A stretch of 64,000 bases of DNA from contig NZ_AP027737.1 in assembly GCF_030296695.1 (NCBI RefSeq), forward strand, positions 3,534,001 through 3,598,000, read 5' to 3'. How positions within the stretch are numbered: position 1 is the stretch's first letter; every line of letters starts with the position of its first letter. Both the position numbers and the translations under genes were made by a program. Of this stretch, positions 14,158 through 26,467 are shown in pieces. The notes beneath the pieces were generated by a model. That model searched no databases, was not told the DNA's origin, and was given only the letters and a program-made list of their open reading frames with translations. The stretch comes from Agromyces mangrovi. Lineage in GTDB: Bacteria > Actinomycetota > Actinomycetes > Actinomycetales > Microbacteriaceae.

Positions 14158-15573
14158 TCAGAGGACCTCGCCCACGTTGTGCACGCGGATGTCGTTGGTG
14201 GTGCCGGGGATGCCGGGAGGGGACCCGGAGATGATGACGACCTTCTCCCCCTCGACGGCCAGGCCCTCGCGGCTCAGCACCTCGTCGACCTGGGCGACCA
14301 TCTGGTCGGTGTGGGTCACGCGCGAGACGACGAACGACTGCACGCCCCAATAGAGCGCCATGCGGCGGCGGATCGCGGGGTCGGGCGTGAAGGCGAGGAT
14401 CGGGATGTCCGAGCGGATGCGGGTCATGCGGCGCACCGACTCGCCCGACTCGGAGAACACGCAGAGGAACTTGGCCTCGACGAAGTTCGCGACGTCCACC
14501 GCGGCGAGCGTGATCGCACCCGACTGGGTGCGCGGCCGGGTGCCGAGCGGCGGCACGCGGTCGAGGCCGTGCTGCTCGGTCGAGGCGACGATGCGCGCCA
14601 TGGTCTCGAGCGTGACCGTCGGGTACTCGCCGACGCTCGTCTCGCCCGAGAGCATGACCGCGTCCGCGCCGTCGAGCACGGCGTTCGCGACGTCGGAGGT
14701 CTCGGCGCGCGTGGGCACCGGGCTGTGGATCATCGACTCGAGCATCTGGGTCGCGACGATGACGGGCTTGGCCATGCGGCGCGCCGCCTCGATCGCGCGC
14801 TTCTGCACGATCGGCACGGCCTCGAGCGGCAGCTCGACGCCGAGGTCGCCGCGGGCGACCATGAGGGCGTCGAACGCGTCGATGATCTCGTCGAGCGCCT
14901 CGACGGCCTGCGGCTTCTCGATCTTGGCGACCACCGGCACGCGGCGGCCGACCTCGTCCATGATCTCGCGCACGCGCGAGACGTCGGCGGCGTTGCGCAC
15001 GAACGACAGCGCGATGAGGTCGGCGCCGAGCTCGAGGCCCCAGCGCAGGTCGGCCTCGTCCTTCTCCGACAGCGCGGGCACGTTGACCGCCACGCCCGGG
15101 AGGTTGATGCCCTTGTTGTCGGAGACGGGTCCGGCGACCACGACCTCCGTGCGCACGCGGGTGCCGTCGGTGTCGAGCACGCGGACGCGGACCTTGCCGT
15201 CGTCGATCAGCAGGAAGTCGCCCGCGGAGACGTCCTGCGGGAGGCCCTTGAACGTCGTCGAGCAGATCTCCTTGGTGCCGGGGATGTCCTCGGTGGTGAT
15301 CGTGAAGATGTCGCCCTCGGCCAGCTCGTGCGGGCCGTCCGCGAACTTGCCGAGGCGGATCTTCGGCCCCTGCAGGTCGACCAGCACGGCGACGGCCCGG
15401 CCGGAGTCGTTCGCCGCCTTGCGGATGTTCTGGTAGACGCCCTCGTGCACGTCGTACGAGCCGTGGCTCAGGTTCATGCGGGCCACGTCGAGGCCGGCGT
15501 CGATGAGCGCACGGACCCCTTCGTAGCTCGCGGTCGCGGGTCCGAGCGTGGCGACGATCTTCGCGCGTCTCAT
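14158..15573 (-). CDS. pyk: Pyruvate kinase
   Basis: Pyruvate kinase converts phosphoenolpyruvate and ADP to pyruvate and ATP in glycolysis. The 471-residue protein has the full family pattern: MNLSHGSYDVHEG near the start, DLQGPKIRLGKF, the active-site block VVAKIEKPQAVEALDEI, metal-binding MVARGDLGVELP, VIVATQMLESMI and the C-terminal allosteric domain. It starts at the ATG of MRRAKIVATLGPA, with GGAGCACAGAGAAC upstream as a rather distant ribosome site. It follows gltD by 70 bases and ends at the terminator shared with the tRNA. Confidence 0.97.
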   Translation of the reverse strand: MRRAKIVATLGPATASYEGVRALIDAGLDVARMNLSHGSYDVHEGVYQNIRKAANDSGRAVAVLVDLQGPKIRLGKFADGPHELAEGDIFTITTEDIPGTKEICSTTFKGLPQDVSAGDFLLIDDGKVRVRVLDTDGTRVRTEVVVAGPVSDNKGINLPGVAVNVPALSEKDEADLRWGLELGADLIALSFVRNAADVSRVREIMDEVGRRVPVVAKIEKPQAVEALDEIIDAFDALMVARGDLGVELPLEAVPIVQKRAIEAARRMAKPVIVATQMLESMIHSPVPTRAETSDVANAVLDGADAVMLSGETSVGEYPTVTLETMARIVASTEQHGLDRVPPLGTRPRTQSGAITLAAVDVANFVEAKFLCVFSESGESVRRMTRIRSDIPILAFTPDPAIRRRMALYWGVQSFVVSRVTHTDQMVAQVDEVLSREGLAVEGEKVVIISGSPPGIPGTTNDIRVHNVGEVL

Positions 15574-15643
15574 GTTCTCTGTGCTCCGTGTTCCTCGCGC
15601 CGGGGCGCGGTGATCGTGGTGGTGGGGATGAAGGGCCGGTCGG

Positions 15644-17093
<1,450 letters not shown>

Positions 17094-17101
<8 letters not shown>

Positions 17102-20100
17102 CGGTCACCTCCAGGATGCGGCCCCAGACGACGTCGCCGTCGGGGTCCAGCCCCTCGTCGACGGCGTTCTGCCGGGTCTTCAGGACGGCCGCGTAGTCGC
17201 GCGGGAGTACCTTCACGAATCGCTCCATGGTGTCGGGGGCCTCGAGCAGGCGCTCCGCGAGCGCGGACCCCGTGTGCTCCAGGTGCTGTCGGAGGAGGTC
17301 GAGCACGATCTCGTGGTCGGCGCTGCCGAGCTCGTGCAGCTGCAGCTCGCCGGTGGCGAGCGCGTCGCGGTTGATGCGCTCCTTGGGCAGGTCGAACACG
17401 TACGCCGTGCCGCCGGACATGCCCGCGCCGAGGTTGCGGCCGGTCGGGCCGAGGATGAGCGCGAGCCCACCCGTCATGTACTCGAGCGCGTGGTCGCCCA
17501 CGCCCTCGACCACGGCGGTCGCACCCGAGTTGCGCACGAGGAAGCGCTCGCCGACGATGCCGCTGATGAACATGCTGCCCTGCGTCGCGCCGTAGCCGAT
17601 CACGTTGCCGGCGATCACGTTGCGTTCGGCCGGGAAGGTGCTCGAGCGGTCGGGCCGCACGATCACCTGGCCGCCGGAGAGGCCCTTGCCGACGTAGTCG
17701 TTGGAGTCGCCCTCGAGGCGCAGCGTGATGCCCGCGGGCAGGAACGCGCCGAACGACTGGCCGGCGGACCCGGACAGGGTCACGTCGATCGACCCGGCGG
17801 GCAGGCCGTTGACGCCGTGGCGCACGGTCACCTCGTGGCCGAGCATGGTGCCCACGGCGCGTTCGGTGTTGCGGATCGGCAGGGTGATCTCGACGCGGCC
17901 GCCGTGCTCGAGCACGTCGGCGGACGCCTCGATCAGCTGGTTGTCGAAGTGCTCGTCGAGCTCGTGGTCCTGCGGGCGCGCGTTCCGACGCGGCTCCGAG
18001 TCGGAGAAGTCCGGGCCGACCAGCACGGGCGACAGGTCGAGCCCGCTCGCCTTCCAGTGGTCGACGGCGCGGTCGATGTCGAGCATCTCGCGGCGGCCGA
18101 TCGCCTCGTCGAGGCTGCGGAAGCCGAGCTCGGCGAGGTACTCGCGCACCTCCTGCGCGATGAACTCGAAGAAGTTCACGACGAACTCGGGCTTGCCGCT
18201 GAAGCGCTTCCGCAGCTCCGGGTTCTGGGTGGCGACGCCGACCGGGCAGGTGTCGAGGTGGCACACGCGCATGAGCACGCAGCCCTCGACGACCAGCGGT
18301 GCGGTCGCGAAGCCGAACTCCTCGGCACCGAGCAGCGCGCCGACGATCACGTCGCGGCCCGTCTTCATCTGGCCGTCGACCTGCACGACGACGCGGTCGC
18401 GCATGCCGTTCAGCATGAGCGTCTGCTGCGTCTCGGCGAGGCCGAGCTCCCACGGCGTGCCGGCGTGCTTGAGCGAGTTCATCGGGCTCGCACCGGTGCC
18501 GCCGTCGTGGCCGGAGACCAGGATGACGTCGGCCAGCGCCTTGGCGGTGCCGGCCGCGACCGCTCCGATGCCCGACTGGCTCACGAGCTTCACGTGCACC
18601 CGGGCGCCCGGGTTCGCGCGCTTCAGGTCGAAGATCAGCTGCTTGAGGTCTTCGATCGAGTAGATGTCGTGGTGCGGCGGCGGCGAGATGAGGCCGACGC
18701 CGGCGGTCGCGTGGCGGGTGCGGGCGACCCACGGGTACACCTTGGTCGGCGGCAGCTGGCCGCCCTCGCCGGGCTTCGCGCCCTGGGCGAGCTTGATCTG
18801 GATGTCGTCGGCATGCGTGAGGTACATGCTCGTGACGCCGAAGCGGCCGGATGCCACCTGCTTGATCGCGCTGCGGCGCTCGGGGTCGAGCAGGCGATCG
18901 AGGTCCTCGCCGCCCTCGCCCGTGTTCGAGCGCGCGCCGAGGCGGTTCATCGCGATCGCGAGGGTCTCGTGCGCCTCCTTCGAGATGGAGCCGTAGCTCA
19001 TCGCGCCGGTCGAGAACCGCTTCACGATCGACGAGACCGGCTCGACCTCGTCGATCGGCACGGGCGGCCGCGCGCCCGTGCGCAGCGCGAACATGCCGCG
19101 CAGCGTCATCAGGTTCTCGGCCTGACCGTCGACCATCGAGGTGTACTCGCGGAAGATGTCGTACCGCCTGCTGCGCGTCGCGTGCTGCAGTCGGAACACC
19201 GTCTCGGGGTTGAACAGGTGCGGGGCGCCGTCGCGGCGCCACTGGTACTCGCCGCCGGTCGCGAGCCGCTCGTGCACGGTCACCGCGACGTCGTCGGGGT
19301 ACGCGCCCTTGTAGCGGCGCGCGTTCTCGGTGGCGACGACGTCGAGGCCGACGCCGCCGAGCTTGGTCGTGGTGCCGGTGAAGAACTCGTCGACGAACTC
19401 CTGGCTGAGGCCGACGGCCTCGAACGCCTGTGCGCCCGCGTAGGACGACATCGTCGAGATGCCCATCTTCGACATGATCTTCAGCACGCCCTTGCCGAGC
19501 GCCTTGATCACGTTCTTCACGGCCTGCTCGGGCGAGACGCCGGTGATGACGCCCGAGCGCACGAGCTCCTCGCAGGTCTCCATCGCGAGGTACGGGTTGA
19601 CCGCTGAGGCGCCGTAGCCGATGAGGAGCGCGACGTGGTGCACCTCGCGCACGTCACCGGTCTCGACGACGATGCCCACCCGCATCCGAGTCTCGGAGCG
19701 GATGAGGTGGTGGTGCACGGCCGCCAGCATGAGCAGCGACGGGATGGGCGCGAGCTCCGAGGTCGTGTCGCGGTCGCTCAGCACGAGGAAGCGCGCACCC
19801 GCGGCGATGGCGCGGTCGGCCTCCTCGCACAGCGCGGTGAGCCGGGAGCGGAGCCCCTCGGTGCCCTCCTCGACCCGGTAGAGGCCGCGCAAGGTCGTGG
19901 TCGTGGCGCTGTCGGGGCGCGGGTCGATGTGCTGGATCTTCGCGAGCTCGTCGTTGTCGATGACCGGGAACGAGAGCGTCACCTGGCGGGTGTGCTCGGG
20001 GCCCGAGCTCAGCAGGTTGTGCTCCGGCCCGAGCGACGTGCCGAGCGAGGTCACGACCTCCTCGCGGATCGAGTCCAGCGGCGGGTTGGTGACCTGCGCG

Positions 20101-21666
20101 AACTGCTGCGTGAAGTAGTCGAACAGCAGGCGAGGGCGCTCGCTCAGCACGGCGATCGGGGTGTCGGAGCCCATGGCGCCGAGCGGCTCCATGCCGGTGC
20201 GGGCCATGGGCGTGAGCAGCACCCGCACCTCCTCCTCCGTGTAGCCGAAGGTGCGCTGACGGCGGCGGACGGATGCCGGCGGGTGCACGATGTGCTCCCG
20301 CTCGGGCAAGTCGGCGAGTCGGATGCGACCGGACTCCAGCCACTCCCCACGGCTCGGATGCTGCGAGCTCGGACTTGATCTCGTCGTCCTCGATGAGGCG
20401 GCCGGCGACCGTGTCGACCAGGAACATGCGACCGGGCTGCAGGCGGCCCTTGCGGACCACCTTCGACTGGTCGATGTCGAGGACGCCGATCTCACTCGCG
20501 AGCACGACCAGGCCGTCGTCGGTCACGACGTAGCGGCCCGGGCGCAGCCCGTTGCGGTCGAGCGTGGCGCCCACGAGCGAGCCGTCGGTGAAGACGATCG
20601 CGGCCGGGCCGTCCCACGGCTCCATGAGCATCGAGTGGTACTCGTAGAACGCGCGCCGGGCCGGGTCGATCTCCGTGGCGTTCTCCCACGCCTCGGGCAC
20701 CATCATCATGACCGCGTGCGGCAGGCTCCGGCCCGACAGGCTCAGCAGCTCGACGACCTCGTCGAACGACGCCGAGTCGCTCGAGCCCGGCGTCACGACC
20801 GGCAGGATCGGCGCGAGGTCGCCCAGCAGCTCGGACTCGAGTTGCGACTGGCGCGCGCGCATCCAGTTGCGGTTGCCCTGCACGGTGTTGATCTCGCCGT
20901 TGTGCGCGATCATGCGGAACGGCTGCGCGAGCGGCCACGACGGGAACGTGTTGGTCGAGTACCGGGAGTGCACGAGCGCGAGCTTGGAGGTGAACCGCTC
21001 GTCGGAGAGGTCCGGGTAGAACGGCTCGAGCTGGAGGGTCGTGACCATGCCCTTGTAGACGAGGGTGCGACAGGACAGCGACGCGAAGTACAGCTCGATC
21101 TCCCGCTCGGCGCGCTTGCGCAGGCGGAAGGTGAGGCGGTCGAGCGCGATGTCGGAGAGGGGCGCGCCCGCCTCGGTCTCGTCGACGCTGCGTACGTAGA
21201 CCTGCTGCACGTCGGGCATGGCCGCACGGGCGAGCGTGCCCAGCTCGTCGGGGCGCACGGGAACCTCGCGCCAGCCGATGATCTCGAGGCGCTCCTCGGC
21301 GGCGATCTCGCGGAAGCGGCGCTTGACCGCGCTGCGCTGCGTGGGGTCGGTGGGCAGGAACGCGTTGCCGACCGCGTAGCGGCCCGGTGCGGGCAGCTCG
21401 AACGAGACGACCTCGCGCAGGAACGCGTCGGGCACCTGCGTGATGATGCCCGCGCCGTCGCCGGTGCCGGCGTCGGAGCCGACCGCACCGCGGTGCTCCA
21501 GGTTGCGCAGCGCGTCGAGCGCCGCCTGGATGATGTCGTGACCTGCGGTGCCGCGGAGCGTGGCGACCATCGCGAGGCCGCAGGCGTCCTTCTCGTGGGC
21601 CGGGTCGTACATGCCCTGGGCAGCGGGGACCGCCCCGAATCGTGCATGGGTCGGAGTCATCGCCAC
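17094..21666 (-). CDS. gltB: Glutamate synthase large subunit (frameshifted)
   Basis: GltB transfers the amide of glutamine to 2-oxoglutarate to give two glutamates. The product is about 1524 residues after repair. In order: a class II glutaminase domain whose catalytic Cys would be exposed by processing before CGLAMVATL, a central domain, an FMN-binding synthase domain ([42 protein letters not shown]), a 3Fe-4S Cys cluster ([13 protein letters not shown]) and the C-terminal beta-helix. The frame breaks near residue 438 at four G (20345-20348). Here two bases appear to be missing (or one is extra), because [12 protein letters not shown] is expected. Confidence 0.94.
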
Positions 21667-21784
21667 AGTGACCGTCCTCGTGAAATCAGTGAACCAGCGC
21701 GGGACGCCTTCGGCCCATCGGAATGTCGGATGTGCGCCCCAAAGGTGCGGGGACGCATTCGGGGCTCGGGCCGGATCGCCCGGA
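21667..21784 (-). other. lgt-gltB intergenic region
   Basis: The 118-base gap probably carries the gltBD promoter, but I find no convincing -35/-10 pair. It contains a modest hairpin (GCGCCCC at 21734-21740 against GGGG-A-CGC at 21749-21756) without a U tract, which might slow transcription leaving lgt. Confidence 0.35.
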
Positions 21785-22768
21785 CTAGGAGGTCGTCTCG
21801 CGTGTGCTTGTGGCTGCGGCTGCCTCCGTGTCGCCCTCGTCCTCGGCGTCGTCGCCGATCGTGTCTCGGTCGGACTCGGTGTCGTCCGAGTCTACAGCGT
21901 CGGCCCCGGGCCACTCGCGGCCGGGCACGTACGGGCTCGGCTCCTGGCCGGTGTGGCGACGCGTCTGCACCACGAGGATGATCACGCCGATGAGGATGGC
22001 GGCGAACGACGCCCAGACGTTGGAGCGGATGCCGAGGAAGATCTCGCTCGGGTCGACGCGGATCGACTCCAGGAAGCTGCGGCCGATGCCGTACCAGATG
22101 AGGTACACGGCGAACGCCTTGCCCCAGCGCAGGCGGAACTTCCGCTCCAGCCAGAGCAGCACCGCGACGCCGAGGAGGTTCCAGATGATCTCGTACAGGA
22201 ACGTGGGGTGGAACAGCGTGCCGGGCTCGAGGCCGGCGGGGAACGCGGGGTTGGTCGACTCGATCTCGAGGCCCCACGGCAGCTCCGTGGGCAGGCCGAA
22301 GAGCTCGTGGTTGAACCAGTTGCCGAGACGGCCGGCGGCCTGCGCGACGAGCATGCCCGGCGCCAGCGCGTCGGCGAACGACCAGAAGCGGATGCCGGTC
22401 ATGCGGCAGCCGATCCAGACGCCCAGCGCGCCGCCGATCAGCGCGCCGTAGATGGCGTTGCCGCCCTCCCAGATCGCGAACACCTTCCAGAGGTCGGCGC
22501 CCTCGTAGAAGTAGTCGCCGGGGTGGGTGGCGACGTGGTAGAACCGCGCGAAGACGATGCCGAGCGGCACGGCCCACAGCGAGATGTCGAGCACGACGCC
22601 CGGCTCGGCGCCGCGCTTGGTCAGGCGGTGCGACGTGATCCACACGGCGAGCACGATGCCCAGCAGGATGCACAGGGCGTACGCGTGGATGGTGAGGGCG
22701 CCGCCCCACGGAAGCGGGATCTCGAAGGAGCTCCACTCCGGGCTGGGGATGCTGAGCGGTGCGATCAC
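21785..22768 (-). CDS. lgt: Prolipoprotein diacylglyceryl transferase
   Basis: Lgt attaches diacylglyceryl from phosphatidylglycerol to the lipobox Cys of prelipoproteins in the cytoplasmic membrane, the first step of lipoprotein maturation. The 327-residue protein has about seven membrane segments, the Lgt signature [13 protein letters not shown] with the essential Arg and Asn, an essential HAY motif near the first helix and [12 protein letters not shown] near the end. The last 60 residues are an acidic cytoplasmic tail ([11 protein letters not shown]). The GTG start has a fair ribosome site (AAAGG). It ends the trp cluster, a placement shared with mycobacteria. Confidence 0.96.
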   Translation of the reverse strand: MIAPLSIPSPEWSSFEIPLPWGGALTIHAYALCILLGIVLAVWITSHRLTKRGAEPGVVLDISLWAVPLGIVFARFYHVATHPGDYFYEGADLWKVFAIWEGGNAIYGALIGGALGVWIGCRMTGIRFWSFADALAPGMLVAQAAGRLGNWFNHELFGLPTELPWGLEIESTNPAFPAGLEPGTLFHPTFLYEIIWNLLGVAVLLWLERKFRLRWGKAFAVYLIWYGIGRSFLESIRVDPSEIFLGIRSNVWASFAAILIGVIILVVQTRRHTGQEPSPYVPGREWPGADAVDSDDTESDRDTIGDDAEDEGDTEAAAATSTRETTS

Positions 22769-22831
22769 GTTCGTTCGGTGCCTTTCGTCCAGGTCGCGGG
22801 TTCGGGCCCGCGGGCGGCCTCGGCCAGCGTA

Positions 22832-23617
22832 CTACCCCGCCGGGCGGGTGCCGCGCGCGAGCTCCGCGGCGAGGGCGGCGACGCCCTCCACGCCCCCGTC
22901 GGCGAGGGCCTTCACGAGCGCGGAGCCGACGATCGCGCCGTCGGCGTACGAGACGACCTCGCGCACCTGCTCGGCCGTCGAGATGCCGACGCCCACGCAC
23001 GACCGCGGGCTGCCCGCGGCGCGGAGGCGCTCGACGAGCGTGCGTGCGGCGCGGTCGACGTCGGCGCGCGCGCCCGTGATGCCCATGGTCGACACCGCGT
23101 ACACGAACCCGCGGCTCGCCTCGACGGTGCGCGCCAGCCGGGCATCCGATGAGCTCGGAGCGGCCAGGAACACTCGATCGAGGCCGGTGCGGTCGGATGC
23201 CGCGAGCCACGCGTCGCCCTCGTCGGGGATGAGGTCGGGCGTGATGAGGCCCGCGCCGCCCGCCGCGGCGAGGTCGTCGGCGAAGCGGTCGACGCCGTAC
23301 TGCACCACGGGGTTCCAGTAGGTCATCATGAGGATCGGCGCGTCGACCTGCTCCCGGATCGCCCGCACGGCCTCGAAGCCGTGGGCGAGCCGGAAGCCGT
23401 TCGCGAGGGCCGCCTGGGTCGCGTCCTGGATGACGGGGCCGTCCATCACCGGGTCGGAGTACGGGATGCCGAGCTCGAGCGCGTCGACCCCGTTCTCGAC
23501 GAGCGCGACCGCCGCGTCGACGCTCGCGCCGAGCGACGGGAAGCCCACCGGCAGGTAGCCCACGAGTGCGCCGGTGCCGGCCGCCACACGTGCGTCGATG
23601 GTCTCGCCGACGCTCAT
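22832..23617 (-). CDS. trpA: Tryptophan synthase alpha chain
   Basis: TrpA cleaves indole-3-glycerol phosphate to indole and glyceraldehyde 3-phosphate, passing indole to TrpB through a tunnel. The 261-residue TIM barrel has the catalytic Glu in the GYLPVGFPS region, the catalytic Asp in [17 protein letters not shown], and the phosphate-binding [10 protein letters not shown]. The ATG overlaps the trpB stop (ATGA), so the two subunits are translated together. The lgt gene follows after 63 bases. Confidence 0.97.
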   Translation of the reverse strand: MSVGETIDARVAAGTGALVGYLPVGFPSLGASVDAAVALVENGVDALELGIPYSDPVMDGPVIQDATQAALANGFRLAHGFEAVRAIREQVDAPILMMTYWNPVVQYGVDRFADDLAAAGGAGLITPDLIPDEGDAWLAASDRTGLDRVFLAAPSSSDARLARTVEASRGFVYAVSTMGITGARADVDRAARTLVERLRAAGSPRSCVGVGISTAEQVREVVSYADGAIVGSALVKALADGGVEGVAALAAELARGTRPAG

Positions 23618-24822
23618 GCGCCCTCCTCGCCGTCGATCAGCTCGAACCACTTGGCTGCCGTCTCCATGTCCTTGTCGCCGCGCCCGGAGAGGTTCACGAG
23701 GATGCTCGCCTCCGGACCGAGCTCGCGGCCGAGCTCGAGCGCACCCGCGAGCGCGTGCGCCGACTCGATGGCGGGGATGATGCCCTCGGTGCGCGACAGC
23801 AGGCGGAGCGCGTCCATGGCGGCGGCATCCGTCGACGCCCGGTACCGGGCGCGCCCCACGTCGGCGAGCCACGAGTGCTCCGGGCCGACGCCCGGGTAGT
23901 CGAGCCCCGCCGAGATCGAATGCGACTCGATGGTCTGGCCGTCCTCGTCCTGCAGCAGGTAGCTGCGGGCGCCGTGCAGCACGCCCGGTCGGCCCTTGCC
24001 GATGGTGGCGGCGTGGCGCTCGGTGTCGACGCCCTCGCCCCCGGCCTCGAAGCCGTAGAGGGCGACGTCGGCGTCGTCGAGGAAGGCGTGGAAGATGCCG
24101 ATCGCGTTCGATCCCCCGCCGACGCACGCGGCCACCGCGGTCGGCAGCGCGCCGGTGCGCTCGAGCATCTGCGCGCGCGCCTCCTCGCCGATGACCTTCT
24201 GCAGGTCGCGCACCATCGCCGGGAACGGGTGCGGGCCCGCCACGGTGCCGAAGATGTAGTTGGTGTGGCCGACGTTCGTGACCCAGTCGCGCATCGCCTC
24301 GTTGATCGCGTCCTTGAGGGTGCGCGAGCCGTGCGTCACCGGGATCACCTCGGCGCCGAGCAGCCGCATGCGGGCGACGTTGAGCGCCTGGCGCTCGGTG
24401 TCGACCTCGCCCATGTAGATCACGCACTCGAGGCCGAACAGCGCTGCGGCGGTCGCGGTGGCGACGCCGTGCTGGCCGGCGCCGGTCTCGGCGATCACCC
24501 GGGTCTTGCCGACGCGCTTGGTGAGCAACGCCTGCCCGAGCACGTTGTTGATCTTGTGCGAGCCGGTGTGGTTCAGGTCTTCGCGCTTGAGGAACACGCG
24601 GGCCCCGCCGGCGTGCTCGGCGAAGCGGCGCACCTCGGTCAGCGGCGACGGGCGCCCGACGTAGTCCCGCAGCAGGCCGTCGAGCTCGTCGTGGAACGCC
24701 GGGTCGAGCTTGGCGAGCTGCCAGGCCTCGTCGAGCTCGTCGAGCGCGGCGATGAGCGACTCGGGCACGAAGCGCCCGCCGAAGTCGCCGAAGTACGGAC
24801 CGGTCTCGGTGCGCAGGGACAT
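23614..24822 (-). CDS. trpB: Tryptophan synthase beta chain
   Basis: TrpB is the pyridoxal-phosphate subunit that joins indole and serine to make tryptophan. The 402-residue protein carries the PLP lysine in [19 protein letters not shown], the [17 protein letters not shown] stretch and the phosphate-binding glycine loop [10 protein letters not shown]. This is the TrpB1 type that pairs with TrpA. Its ATG directly abuts the trpC stop codon, and its own stop overlaps trpA. Confidence 0.98.
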   Translation of the reverse strand: MSLRTETGPYFGDFGGRFVPESLIAALDELDEAWQLAKLDPAFHDELDGLLRDYVGRPSPLTEVRRFAEHAGGARVFLKREDLNHTGSHKINNVLGQALLTKRVGKTRVIAETGAGQHGVATATAAALFGLECVIYMGEVDTERQALNVARMRLLGAEVIPVTHGSRTLKDAINEAMRDWVTNVGHTNYIFGTVAGPHPFPAMVRDLQKVIGEEARAQMLERTGALPTAVAACVGGGSNAIGIFHAFLDDADVALYGFEAGGEGVDTERHAATIGKGRPGVLHGARSYLLQDEDGQTIESHSISAGLDYPGVGPEHSWLADVGRARYRASTDAAAMDALRLLSRTEGIIPAIESAHALAGALELGRELGPEASILVNLSGRGDKDMETAAKWFELIDGEEGA

Positions 24823-25593
24823 CTACTCCCCCAGGAATCTCGCGAGCGTCTCGCGGGGCTCGCTCGTGACGAGCGCCTCCCCCACGAGGACCACGTCGGC
24901 GCCCGCGGCGCGGTACGCGGCGACGTCGTCGGCCGTGGAGACGGCCGACTCGGCCACCTTGACGGCGCCGTCGGGGAAGCTCGGGGCGAGTCGCCCGAAC
25001 AGCTCGCGGTCGAGCTCGAAGGTGGACAGGTTGCGTGCGTTCACGCCGATCAGGCGTGCGCCGACGTCGGCGGCGCGCGCCAGTTCGTCGGCGTCGTGGG
25101 TCTCGACGAGCGCGGTCATGCCGAGCTCGCCGATGAGTGCGTGCAGCTCGGCGAGGTCGCGCTGCTCCAGCGCGCCCACGATGAGCAGCACGAGGTCGGC
25201 GCCCGCGGCGCGCGCCTCGAACACCTGGTACGGCGTGGCGATGAAGTCCTTGCGCAGCACGGGCAGCGACACCGCGGCGCGCACGGCCTCGAGGTCGGCG
25301 AGCGACCCCAGGAACCGGCGTCCCTCGGTGAGCACGCTGATGGCGCTCGCACCGCCCGCCTCGTACTCGCGCGCGAGTGCGGCCGGATCGGGGATGTCGG
25401 CCAGCGGGCCGCGCGACGGGCTCGCGCGCTTGACCTCGGCGATGATCTTCACCCGGTCGGCGGGTGCGAGCGCCGCGAGGGCGTCCAGCGCGGCGGGTCG
25501 CTCGCGGGCGGCCCGCTCAACCTCGGCGAGCGGCCGATCGGCGCGCCGGGCCTCGGCGTCCGCGACCGCGTTCGCCGTGAGCTCGGACAGCAC
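24823..25593 (-). CDS. trpC: Indole-3-glycerol phosphate synthase
   Basis: TrpC closes the indole ring from CdRP. The 256-residue barrel has the catalytic Lys and Glu motifs [15 protein letters not shown] and [22 protein letters not shown], and [11 protein letters not shown]. The GTG start at [10 protein letters not shown] is five bases after the stop of the upstream small membrane-protein gene. A longer frame would overlap that gene. No trpD, trpF or trpG lies nearby. In actinobacteria trpF function is usually supplied by the dual HisA/TrpF enzyme PriA, encoded elsewhere. Confidence 0.95.
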   Translation of the reverse strand: MLSELTANAVADAEARRADRPLAEVERAARERPAALDALAALAPADRVKIIAEVKRASPSRGPLADIPDPAALAREYEAGGASAISVLTEGRRFLGSLADLEAVRAAVSLPVLRKDFIATPYQVFEARAAGADLVLLIVGALEQRDLAELHALIGELGMTALVETHDADELARAADVGARLIGVNARNLSTFELDRELFGRLAPSFPDGAVKVAESAVSTADDVAAYRAAGADVVLVGEALVTSEPRETLARFLGE

Positions 25594-25598
25594 GTCGG

Positions 25599-25829
25599 TC
25601 AGTGCTCCACTGCGGGGACGCGGGCGCCACCCACGCCGTAGCCCGCCTTCGCGAGCGCCCAGCCGACGATCGCGCCGAGCACGAGGAGCACGGCAGAGGC
25701 CCAGACGAGCCACTCGACGGCGAAGAAGAAGGCGACGGTGCCGATCGAGAACGCGACGAGCATGATCACCACGGCAATCCAGGCTGCGGGCGAGTGTCCG
25801 TGGCCCGGGTCGCTGATGTCAGTGCTCAT
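25599..25829 (-). CDS. Small HGxxPAAW membrane protein
   Basis: The 76-residue protein has an N-terminal HGHSPAAW motif (residues 10-17) that defines a small actinobacterial family, then two membrane helices (about 17-36 and 40-60) and a short tail. No function is known. It lies between the Trp-associated membrane protein and trpC with five bases to trpC, so it is part of the trp transcript. The conserved position suggests a link to tryptophan synthesis or to envelope handling of its products, but this is inference only. Confidence 0.85.
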   Translation of the reverse strand: MSTDISDPGHGHSPAAWIAVVIMLVAFSIGTVAFFFAVEWLVWASAVLLVLGAIVGWALAKAGYGVGGARVPAVEH

Positions 25830-25878
25830 GATGCTCCTTCTGGTTCGGGGACGGAGGAAGTCTATCGGCTGGCCGCGG

Positions 25879-26466
25879 TCAGTCCCGACCCGGCTCGGTG
25901 GGGTCCTCGCCGCGCGAGAGCTCGTCCCATTCGTCGACGGCGCCCGCGGAACCGCCGTCGGCGCGCTCGACCTGCACGGCGCGGTAGCGGCGCGACGACT
26001 CGGGCCACCGCGACGAGGTCGCGAGCACCGCGATGCCGGCCGCGGCCAGCACGACGCCCGACGCGGCGCCCAGCCACGGCCAGGCCGTGCCGGCGACCGA
26101 CGTCACGAGCGCCGCGGCCGAGTCGCCGGCGATGCCGGTGGCCTCGGTCACGACCGGCGCCGCGGCCGCCGCGGGGTCGACCAGCGCGAGCCAGGCCGAC
26201 AGGACGACGCACGCGCCGAGCACGACGGCGAGCACGCCCAGCACGAGCCGTGCCACGCGACCGGCGATCGCGAGCGCCGCGCCGAGGGCGAGTCCGGCGA
26301 GGGCGAGCGCCGCCAGCGCGGCATCCGCCACCTCGCCCGGGACCGCGTGCGCGTCGCCGGTGTCGAGCGTGATCGTGAACCAGGTCTGGGTCCACGCGAC
26401 GAGGCCCAGCCCCGAGGCGCCGAGCACGGCGAGCACCAGGGTGAGCTTGAGGCGGCGTGCGGGCAC
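25879..26466 (-). CDS. Trp biosynthesis-associated membrane protein
   Basis: The 195-residue protein has four predicted membrane helices (starting at LTLVLAVLGASGLGLVAW, VADAALAALALAGLALG, ARLVLGVLAVVLGACVV and GAASGVVLAAAGIAVL). A loop WTQTWFTI after helix 1 is typical of the Trp_oprn_chp family, found next to trpE in actinobacteria. The C-terminal tail is charged and cytoplasmic. Function is unknown. The GTG start is one base after the trpE stop and a 49-base gap leads to the next small gene. Confidence 0.85.
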   Translation of the reverse strand: MPARRLKLTLVLAVLGASGLGLVAWTQTWFTITLDTGDAHAVPGEVADAALAALALAGLALGAALAIAGRVARLVLGVLAVVLGACVVLSAWLALVDPAAAAAPVVTEATGIAGDSAAALVTSVAGTAWPWLGAASGVVLAAAGIAVLATSSRWPESSRRYRAVQVERADGGSAGAVDEWDELSRGEDPTEPGRD

Positions 26467-26467
26467 G

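Noticed and set aside
21734..21756. Terminator between lgt and gltB
   Set aside because: The stem is short with a bulge and no U tract, so it is recorded only as a weak hairpin.
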